The position numbers and the translations under genes were made by a program. This document shows positions 55,145-64,000 of a DNA stretch of 64,000 nucleotides, piece after piece. Each line of letters opens with the position of its first letter. Positions within the stretch are counted from its first letter, which is position 1. Below the pieces are notes generated by a model. It made no database searches. It saw nothing but the letters and a program-made list of their open reading frames with translations, and was not told the origin of the DNA. The stretch comes from Reticulitermes speratus (Eukaryota > Arthropoda > Insecta > Blattodea > Rhinotermitidae), in the NCBI GenBank assembly GCA_021186555.1, contig JAJKFL010000237.1, forward strand, positions 43,260,483-43,324,482, read 5' to 3'.

Positions 55145-56055
55145 ATTGGACAGGATATAGACAGACATACAGAGTGACTGGTGGATGGATAGCTAGATAG
55201 ATAAATAGATAGATAAATACATAGATCGTAAGATAGATAAATAGTAAGATGGCTAGATAGATACATGGATAGTAAGACAGACAGATACATAGATAGTAAG
55301 ATAGGCAGATACATAGATAGTAAGATAGATAGATCCATAGATATTAAGATATACAGATACATAGATAGTAAGATGGATAGATAGATACATAGATAGTAAG
55401 ATAGATAGATCCATAGACAGGATAGATAGACAGATATAGATAGATAGAGAGGTAGATAGATTAGATATATATATATATATATAGACAGGTAAAGGTAAAG
55501 GTAAAGTTCACCCTAGAACAGGCCACGAAGGCCCAGAGAGGGAGTAGAGGTATAGCTCTACTCTTTCTTTAACCTCGGCGCTAGATGGGGGTGGGTGGTC
55601 AACGCCACGCCCCGGCCGCTTTACCCCTGAATGACCCGGTACCAATTGTATAGGAGGCTGGGTAGGCCCCAGGGCCGGTCTGGACAGGTGCGGAAAATCT
55701 CGCCCCCACCGGGACTCGATCCCCGGACCGTCCAACCCGTAGCGAGTCGCTATACCGACTACGTTGTAGATAGATAAATAGATAGGCACATAGATTAGAT
55801 AGATACACGGATAGATGGATAGATAGATGGTGAAAGATAAATACATACATAGATACATACACACAGATAGAGGCAGATAGATTAGATAGACGTTGATTAG
55901 ATATATAGATAAATAGATAGGCACATAAGATTTGATAGATGGATATAGCTAGATGGATGGATACAGATAGATACACACATACATACATAGATACATACAT
56001 ACATACACACACATACATACATAGATACACATACATACATAGATACATAAACGGA
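55145..56055 (+). repeat. GATA/CATA-type microsatellite, interrupted by a SINE
   Basis: Imperfect AGATAGATAGATACATAG runs fill 55145-55490 and 55765-56055, drifting to ACATACATACATAGATAC and a short TATATATATATATA. Minus-strand frames rich in YLSIYLS are artefacts. Confidence 0.95.
55494..55765 (-). mobile_element. SINE family 2 inserted in GATA repeat
   Basis: The plus strand starts AGGTAAAGGTAAAGGTAAAG, then GTAGAGGTATAGCTCTACTC, CGGCGCTAGATGGGGG and GGGACTCGATCCCCGG (B box), ending GTCGCTATACCGACTACG. About ten bases of the tRNA-like head are missing. Confidence 0.85.
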
Positions 56056-56104
56056 TACATGCATATGTGTGAAGTACTAATCTTTAACGAAAACAAAAAT
56101 TTCA

Positions 56105-56165
56105 TGAACTGCACAGACCCTGAAGATGGAGACAGCAAGCTCCTTCGAAACGTTGGTATCTGTAA
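56105..56165 (+). ncRNA. hammerhead-like motif, decayed
   Basis: CTGAAGA, T, stem II GGAG with CTCC (loop ACAGCAAG), TTC, GAAAC, GTTG, GTA, then TCTG pairing with CAGA upstream. Stem II is different in sequence from other copies but still paired. Confidence 0.4.
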
Positions 56166-58875
56166 TGTCGTCATTTACAGCACCCAGACCTCAAGCGAAG
56201 CTCGTGCGGCAACGTCGAGTCTCGCCCCTTACGGACTGAAGACGAGTCTAGCCACCGACGCAGCCATACTGTGGCAGTGTGGCAACACACGATTGCAACA
56301 GTCAAACTGAGCACTTGGTAACACTACTTTACGTCAATGTAATACGGACTTCATACAATCTTTAAACGCATTCACCCTCTTGGGGAAGGGGGAAAAAGCG
56401 GGCGTATTTTATAACACGTCGAATGGCTGGATGATTCATGAACTAGATAGAATATGGAAGAACGCCGTCACGCCTGAAGGGACTAAGAAAAGTTATGACA
56501 GCCCTCTGTCAGAGCATGAGAGATTAGAACCGCTAAGCTAACCGGTTCGGTACGGAGGTCGACATGTTAAAAGCTTGTCAAGCCTGGCTGATGATGGCGT
56601 CATTTAATGGATTCAAGAACACGGGGTTCAATTTTGGTAAACGTACGTCGAGAAGGCCGAAATTCAAGTAAATGAAAACACTTACTGTACCACGATTACT
56701 CTTTTCGAATGTGACATCGTGCAGTCTGATAAAAATTTCGCAACCATTCGGAGAAACCTACTGTTCCCATCTGCAGGGTGCGATACTCTTCTACACGAGG
56801 AGTCAATGTGGGCCTTGTGGTCATCGGTCCAAGCTTCTTCTCGCACGCTTCGGTATTTTCCTCCCGAATATCATATTCCATCAGCAGCTGGCACAACAGG
56901 CCCATAAGCGGCCTCAGTACTATGAACCTCGGCCTCATCCCACCTCAAAAATTAAAAACAGGTACAAAACTACACGGCGTCACATTCCGGAAGACAGCAT
57001 TCTTTACAATGCAGCTTGGTTTGGTCTGAAGAAACCTACTTTCAATACTTGCTGTCAGTGTTGGCGGCTAAATTTTATAGGCAGATCAAAACATTATGCG
57101 AAATTTTTCAAGGCCTCCTCTGCACAACCACAAATTCAGAATTCACGGGCATTGGATGTCACTTACCTATAAAACCAGATCCGGAAAAGAAGCTTTATTA
57201 ATTCGCCTGTTGACTCTCTTCTCCCAACAGAAAGGCCAGGATACAATTGTTACTGCTTTGAACTTGAGCTGCTTTTCAATCACATTTATAATTACAGTTG
57301 AACAATACGAACACTTTTCACAACATCCCGCTCTGATAAATTCACGAAAGGCTTTTGAAGCAAACACAGAACACGTGTATCAAACATACCATCACAGCGC
57401 CGACATTCCGCAACACACATCAACGAGACAACTGCATGCTCAAACAGCGGCTACAGAGCGGTCCCTTTCATGAAAGTGGGGTCGGCGCATGCGCAATTTA
57501 GTGTTATGAACAGTGGCGCTGTCCTACGAGAATAGGGCGAACTGACATTAATGATACAACAGCAAGGTGGCGTTGGAAGCTTAAAATAAACAATTATATA
57601 CATAAATTAAATAGCAGGGGCTGAATAAATTGATAGTAATTTGTTCTAAGTTCGCATTATCAGTTTATTGAGCCACGAACACAATATGTGAATACGTTAA
57701 ACACGATGTTAATGTAAGTTTCAGGACTGAAATAAATTTACAATCTACAGGAAACCTTGTGGCACGGTGCAACGCAAAATTTTTAACGTTACGCAATAAA
57801 AAAAACAGCAAAATTTAACAGTATTACAAGATAACTCATTAAAAATATTGACATACCTATACACACAATGAAATAACAACGATAACAATGCTACTCAAAC
57901 TCACACACTCAGTTCACTTACTGATGTTTCTTTACATATCCGTTCCTCACCCTTCGCAGTCCCAGTCCACACTCTACAATCGCCAATCTACCGATCTCCC
58001 TCTTCTATTACTTGTTATTTGATGGCTCTTCTACTCCTACTGATGTTTTCTCCCACCGTGGGAAAGTCAAAATGTTCGTATGTATTGTCAGAAGTGTTTT
58101 ATTTTTATGACTTGGAAAATATCGGGGCATTTGGCGCCCTGAACCGAATTTTGCTTGAAACCAATAAAACTGGGAGTGTCCCAGGAAAACCGGGACGAAT
58201 GGGATCACTATTCCTTCCGTATAATTACAGCATCATCGCTTTCATCTGACGCTTTCTACTGCAGTGCAGAAACGCACAAGGTACACAGCCTTCACGCACA
58301 ATACACCGAACTGAATGTGGCGCTGTGATCGCTTGTCATATCAGGCTATCGGCGCACAAAGCGAATGGCGTCACAGAACCTGTCAGCTCTTCATATAGCA
58401 TTGTATTGCTTTCTAATACTGCTTCGACAGACGTAGAGACGCTAGACTAACGACATTTGTCATACATCATAGCAGTATGTAACTCCGTAACATATCGAAA
58501 CACATTATTTTTGCACTAAAACACTTCAGCTGATCGTAATAAGCACAGTATTTATTTTACGGAACACATTTGTTAAGACGTACGATACACGAATTCCCAG
58601 CTTAGTGTATGAATAGGCTTAGTGTATGAATACATTCCGACCGGCAGCGGGAAAAAAATGGGGAGAACGCGGTACGAACTGGATGTTTATATAATTCGGG
58701 TTAGTTACGACAGTAACTCAATGCTGAATGGCAGACATTTCTGTCGACATGCTGCCCGGTAGCTACTGAACGTAATGTTATATTAATTCTTACGGAAGAC
58801 AGACAGGCCGTCACTTATACGCAGACGATCAACCGGAAGACAGTCTGGTACCATACTGCTGGACATCTTCTGTCC
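56166..58875. other. low-repeat region, no gene supported
   Basis: A 166-residue plus frame (56672-57172) contains KTTRRHIPEDSIL, a string typical of translated repeats in this kind of genome, so I read it as repeat-derived. A 76-residue frame (58019-58249) starts with MALLLLLMFSPTVG, a signal-peptide-like run, but the opposite strand is open too and there is no further evidence. From 57550 to 58000 the DNA is AT-rich. Confidence 0.4.
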
Positions 58876-58984
58876 TTGAAACTCAACCCAACAAAGTGGG
58901 TGACCTGCCTAAGGCCTTTGCCCTTTGAATCCTTAAAAACCGACGTGAAGGAACTTTTCTATTTAATTCTCCCCGATATCTTGA

Positions 58985-59035
58985 AAAGAATTGCTTTGTT
59001 TCAAAGTTCCAGATCTTCGCCCGCTTGTCCTTCTG
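58985..59035 (-). repeat. reversed copy of the block that closes 91-bp arrays
   Basis: CTTCGCCCGCTTGTCCTTCT is the complement of AGAAGGACAAGCGGGCGAAG at 37735. It lies immediately left of the SINE 3' part that follows. Confidence 0.65.
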
Positions 59036-59039
59036 ATAA

Positions 59040-59160
59040 TAGTAGTGGCACGGTGACAGGTTTTTTTCCCGTACTTCGGTTTTCCAGTGTCACTCCACCA
59101 ATGCTCCACAATAATTCATTCATCCATCACCGACACTACAGTGACATTGCTGTTAAATGA
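59040..59160 (+). mobile_element. SINE family 3, 3' part only, single copy
   Basis: AGTGGCACGGTGACAGGTTT, CCCGTACTTCGGTTTTCC, CACTCCACCAATGCTCCAC and ATTCATTCATCCATCACCG give one diverged 91-bp-type monomer without array expansion. Confidence 0.65.
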
Positions 59161-59344
59161 CATCCGTAAAAACATGCAGCGATAATTGGCGTGAAGGCCC
59201 AAATCCAGAGGTTTTTGTAATGACAGTGGTGTCTTCTGTGAGACAGGAACGTACTTTGTATGTATCATTTAGACGAGCCTCTTAAAGTACGCAAATAATA
59301 CTTTTTTCTAAATCCCACCAATGCCCGCTACAAGCCCTGCCTGG

Positions 59345-61826
59345 CCACTGTCACTGTCCGACACGCACTGACATCAGGATGCAGCAGTCACAGCTGGCCA
59401 CTGTCACTGTCCGACACACACTGACATCAGGATACAGCAGTCACAGCGGCCACTGTCACTGTCCGACACGCACTGACATCAGGATACAGCAGTCACAGCT
59501 GGCCACTGTCACTGTCCGACACGCACTGACATCAGGATACAGCAGTCACAGCTGGCCACTGTCACTGTCCGACACCACTGACATCAGGATACAGCAGTCA
59601 CAGCTGGCCACTGTCACTGTCCGACACGCACTGACATCAGGATGCAGCAGTCACAGCTGGCCACTGTCACTGTCCGACACGCACTGACATCAGGATACAG
59701 CAGTCACAGCTGGCCACTGTCACTGTCCGACACGCACTGACATCAGGATACAGCAGTCACAGCTGGCCACTGTCACTGTCCAACACACACTGACATCAGG
59801 ATACAGCAGTCACAGCTGGCCACTGTCACTGTCCGACACACACTGACATCAGGATACAGCAGTCACAGCTGGCCACTGTCACTGTCCGACACCACTGACA
59901 TCAGGATACAGCAGTCACAGCTGGCCACTGTCACTGTCCGACACGCACTGACATCAGGATACAGCAGTCACAGCTGGCCACTGTCACTGTCCGACACGCA
60001 CTGACATCAGGATACAGCAGTCACAGCTGGCCACTGTCACTGTCCGACACGCACTGACATCAGGATACAGCAGTCACAGCTGGCCACTGTCACTGTCCGA
60101 CACACACTGACATCAAGATACAGCAGTCACAGCTGGCCACTGTCACTGTCCGACACGCACTGACATCAGGATACAGCAGTCACAGCTGGCCACTGTCACT
60201 GTCCGACACGCACTGACATCAGGATACAGCAGTCACAGCTGGCCACTGTCACTGTCCGACACGCACTGACATCAGGATACAGCAGTCACAGCTGGCCACT
60301 GTCACTGTCCGACACGCACTGACATCAGGATACAGCAGTCACAGCTGGCCACTGTCACTGTCCGACACGCACTGACATCAGGATACAGCAGTCACAGCTG
60401 GCCACTGTCACTGTCCGACACGCACTGACATCAGGATACAACAGTCACAGCTGGCCACTGTCACTGTCCGACACGCACTGACATCAGGATGCAGCAGTCA
60501 CAGCTGGCCACTGTCACTGTCCGACACGCACTGACATCAGGATACAGCAGTCACAGCTGGCCACTGTCACTGTCCGACACGCACTGACATCAGGATACAG
60601 CAGTCACAGCTGGCCACTGTCACTGTCCGACACGCACTGACATCAGGATGCAGCAGTCACAGCTGGCCACTGTCACTGTCCGACACGCACTGACATCAGG
60701 ATTCAGCAGTCACAGCTGGCCACTGTCACTGTCCGACACGCACTGACATCAGGATACAGCAGTCACAGCTGGCCACTGTCACTGTCCGACACGCACTGAC
60801 ATCAGGATACAGCAGTCACAGCTGGCCACTGTCACTGTCCGACACACACTGACATCAAGATCCAGCAGTCACAGCTGGCCACTGTCACTGTCCGACACAC
60901 ACTGACATCAGGATACAGCAGTCACAGCTGGCCACTGTCACTGTCCGACACACACTGACATCAGGATACAGCAGCAGTCACAGCTGGCCACTGTCCATGT
61001 CCGACACACACTGACATCAGGATACAGCAGTCACAGCTGGCCACTGTCACTGTCCGACACACACTGACATCAGGATACAGCAGTCACAGCTGGCCACTGT
61101 CACTGTCCGACACACACTGACATCAGATACAGCAGTCACAGCTGGCCACTGTCACTGTCCGACACACACTGACATCAGGATACAGCAGTCACAGCTGGCC
61201 ACTGTCACTGTCCGACACACACTGACATCAGGATACAGCAGTCACAGCTGGCCACTGTCACTGTCCGACACACACTGACATCAGGATACAGCAGTCACAG
61301 CTGGCCACTGTCACTGTCCGACACGCACTGACATCAGGATACAGCAGTCACAGCTGGCCACTGTCACTGTCCGACACGCACTGCATCAGGATACAGCAGT
61401 CACAGCTGGCCACTGTCACTGTCCGACACGCATGACATCAGGATACAGCAGTCACAGCTGGCCACTGTCACTGTCCGACACCACTGCATCAGGATCAGCA
61501 GTCACAGCTGGCCACTGTCACTGTCTGACACGCACTGACATCAGGATACAGCAGTCACAGCTGGCCACTGTCACTGTCCGACACACATGACATCAAGATA
61601 CAGCAGTCACAGCTGGCCACTGTCACTGTCCGACACACACTGACATCAGGATACAGCAGTCACAGCTGGCCACTGTCACTGTCCGACACACACTGACATC
61701 AAGATTACAGCAGTCACAGCTGGCCACTGTCACTGTCCGACACACACTGACATCAAGATACAGCAGTCACAGCTGGCCACTGTCACTGTCCGACACACAT
61801 GACATCAGGATACAGCAGTCACAGCT
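59345..61826 (+). repeat. 53-bp tandem array, about 47 copies
   Basis: The unit is AGCAGTCACAGCTGGCCACT, GTCACTGTCCGACACGCACT, GACATCAGGATAC. Variants are ACAC(G/A)CACT, ATCA(G/A)GAT and GAT(A/G)CAG. CACACT units dominate 60835-61280 and 61560-61800, CGCACT units the rest, so variants cluster by region. Single-base losses increase toward the right end. Confidence 0.97.
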
Positions 61827-62165
61827 CTGTACCAAACTGTACACTGCATTACAGGCAGAACACAAATAATGTTTTGCAGACTGCAGGATGTCCGACTTAG
61901 CATACATCGTGTCAGCTTGCTTCCTTCCAATTACATGTTAAATTACGATATCAACTGTTGGTGTTACTGCGCCACTTAACGCAACAAAATTTTGAATTCT
62001 CATACATAATATTTGAAGGTGGTGTTTCCCAAATGGCATTCTGTGGAATACCAGCGTTCTATGAAGTGGAAATAATGACTCCATAAGAAAATTCCATTCC
62101 AATACAAAATTATTATTAATTTCACTTCTGAAATAGTAAACTAAATACAATTACGAGTTTATAGT
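61827..62165. other. AT-rich spacer
   Basis: Nothing recognised. Confidence 0.4.
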
Positions 62166-62257
62166 GTTTGTTATAGAGCGGCACGTTAGTTTGTTTAGAG
62201 CGACGTAGTTTGTTATAGAGCACACGTTAGTTTGTTATAGAGCGGCACGTTAGTTTA
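62166..62257 (+). repeat. 23-bp tandem repeat, about 4 copies
   Basis: TTTGTTATAGAGCGGCACGT plus TAG recurs with small losses in the second and third copies. Confidence 0.85.
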
Positions 62258-62299
62258 TATGGCAACATTTTGATATACTTGAAATTAAATTTTTGTTTT

Positions 62300-62420
62300 A
62301 AAAGGTTCTGACGACGGTATGTGACATGAACTGATGGGTTTCTGGACTTTGTCCGTCGTCCGGAAATCTAAAACAAATAGGTATCTCTATCTAAGGGACC
62401 CAACAGAGTAAGTGTTGCCA
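62300..62420 (+). mobile_element. deleted copy of the 15.7-16.0 kb palindromic element
   Basis: AAAGGTTCTGACGACGGTAT, GTCCGGAAATCTAAAACAAA and then CTAAGGGACCCAACAGAG match the outer left arm and part of the right arm at 15715-15925. The hammerhead-like cores and the central palindrome are missing. Confidence 0.65.
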
Positions 62421-64000
62421 AATTAAATTAGGCAACAATGTGCTAAGGAATGTGGTGTAACAACGGATAGTGTGGACAGGCGTAACAACTGTACTTGTGA
62501 GGTTAAAACAGACGCAAATCATAAACAATTTCTTCACAAATATTCACAAACTGTGGCTATATTCACATGAAACAATTACAATTATGCAGTATTTTTACCT
62601 AAAACTACATTCTACATTACTTAAGGTGTAAGACTTTCTCTAAGTGTCATCTTCCAAAGATTTTAAAACAAAGTTTCAATGACTGACTTGAGGGTTTTCA
62701 TGATCACCCATTTTTTGTTTTATCTTTTTGGTCTATGAACACAGAACACATGAAATAAAATTTAAAAGTTTCCCTGAATAATTAAAAACAAAAAAAAAGA
62801 ATTGCTACAAACATTAATTTGTACAGGACAAAACATGTCTTCAGCTTAAAACTGTTGGCAACACAGACAGGACTTTTAACTTGCATCAAAAATGCTTATT
62901 TCAATTATTCTTTTACACAAAGTGTCAAAAATATATATACAAAGTATATAAATATATATACTTTTCATCATCATCATTATTATTATTTTTTCACATGAAA
63001 AAAATGTAATATTGTACTGTTTTTAAAACTACTGGCAATTAATTAAATATCTTGCGTTTTTTTCCACACAAAACATACACACAAAACACAAGGTCTATTG
63101 TTTTTTTTTTTTTCACAAAATTATTTTCATCTTGCAAAACTATCTTTTCATCCGACATCACGGACCACACACATCCGACATCTTTCAAAATTGTTTCAAA
63201 CATACTTTTATAGAAAATGGTCTTCATTTTCATTTTTTGGAAGGATTTACCCATTTTTTATGTTTCTTCCTCATAATTATTTCTACCTAAACAGTTCTGG
63301 GGGTGAAGGAAGAGGGTGATTTTATGTTTTTGTTGCTTTCAATTGTTTTTATTAATAAAAATGGCAGAGTTGGTGGGTCAACATGGTGGTCTCTAGAAAA
63401 ATTAAATAATTTGAAAGGCATCAAAAAGGGGGCCGGATTATACACAGACTACCATTTGCTAGGAATACAGTCACTTGTTTCTTGGCACTTAAAATGCAGC
63501 ACTGTTACCACCATCTTCCATAATCTAGGTCAACAGACTAAAAACTATTTATGGGTTTTATGTCTTTTCTTACAAAAATGAAGCGACAAGGAAACATATA
63601 TCGGAGGTATTTCTCATGACCTAAAACTTGTACTTTACACATGAGCCTCAGGAAAAGGGTTCTCTGTCACAGAACTTTGCCCCCTTCACAGACTGAGTCT
63701 TCTTTTGACAGTTTGCCCTGAGGACTACAGAACTTGGGGCTGTGCAGCGTGTCACAGTGTAGTTTTACGCTGTTTCATTAACCAGGTGCGTCAAGATGGA
63801 TAACAGCAAAATAACATTTGGCGTGTCAACAGCCAGCGCGCCATCACTACTGAACACTTTATGCGCACATTCCATATATACACACATTTTCACATAGTTT
63901 CTGCCACATCATGCTACCAGTGAAGAAGTTAAACAACAACGCACGTTGCACAGCCCTCAAAATTAAAAGTGCATGCTACATAGCAAGTTCATACTTTGGA
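62421..64000. other. AT-rich low-repeat DNA, no gene supported
   Basis: This is the least repetitive part of the window, with T- and A-runs and TATATATA tracts near 62930-62960. Frames of 71-92 residues (63039-63581) have no recognisable domain. It could be a long 3' untranslated region or intron of a gene beyond the window, but I see no splice or coding evidence. Confidence 0.35.

Noticed and set aside
58019-58249. Possible small secreted peptide with a leucine-rich start
   Set aside because: A single short frame with an equally long antisense frame and no start context, homologue or exon evidence.
63039-63581. AT-rich frames near the right end
   Set aside because: Low-complexity translation and no domain; better explained as non-coding AT-rich DNA.

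Overview
The window looks like intergenic or heterochromatic DNA from an animal nuclear genome, most likely an insect. I infer Blattodea (cockroach or termite) from the remembered style of its LINE reverse-transcriptase remnants and tRNA-derived SINEs; nothing in the sequence proves the taxon. I find no intact host gene, rRNA gene, true tRNA gene or CRISPR array. Almost every long open reading frame is a by-product of tandem repeats whose units lack stop codons. Genuine coding traces are all decayed pieces of transposable elements: four LINE reverse-transcriptase C-terminal fragments (5.3-10.1 kb split by a satellite, 17.4 kb, 43.6 kb, 45.8 kb) and one DNA-transposase N-terminal fragment (53.1-53.6 kb).

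About half of the window (roughly 32 of 64 kb) is tandem arrays from about 20 families, with unit lengths of 14, 16, 22, 23, 34, 35, 37/42, 41, 43, 46, 49, 53, 55, 66, 91, about 100 and 114 bp, plus GATA-type microsatellite. Left part (1-20 kb): SINE, 49-bp array, fold-back elements with hammerhead-ribozyme-like motifs, 16-bp array, a LINE fragment invaded by a 34-bp array, SINEs, 114-bp array in a TTAA-flanked element, 43-, 41- and 22-bp arrays, and a pogo-like element with 55- and 46-bp arrays. Middle (20-47 kb): SINE clusters, the 91-bp array (three loci in the whole window), further 114-bp arrays, 37/42-bp, 34-bp and 66-bp arrays, LINE remnants. Right part (47-64 kb): the largest 91-bp array, transposase remnant, about 100-bp array, GATA repeats with a SINE inside, 53-bp array, then AT-rich low-repeat DNA to the end.

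The unifying observation is that many arrays were born inside transposable elements. The 34-bp unit is a piece of LINE reverse-transcriptase coding sequence. The 91-bp unit is the 3' part of a tRNA-derived SINE and is preceded by the SINE head at all three loci. The 114-bp unit lies inside a TTAA-bounded element at four loci. The 66-bp unit is one arm of a palindromic element. The 46-bp unit contains the tip of a pogo-like inverted repeat. A second theme is a family of hammerhead-like motifs (CTGANGA, a covarying stem II, GAAAC, short palindromic stem III). The best copy, at 4881-4928, can be folded into an almost complete type I hammerhead and probably derives from Penelope-like or retrozyme-like elements. 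Some arrays (5.9-6.6 kb, 34.2-36.9 kb, 43.1-43.5 kb) carry scattered short deletions that look like uncorrected long-read consensus error.
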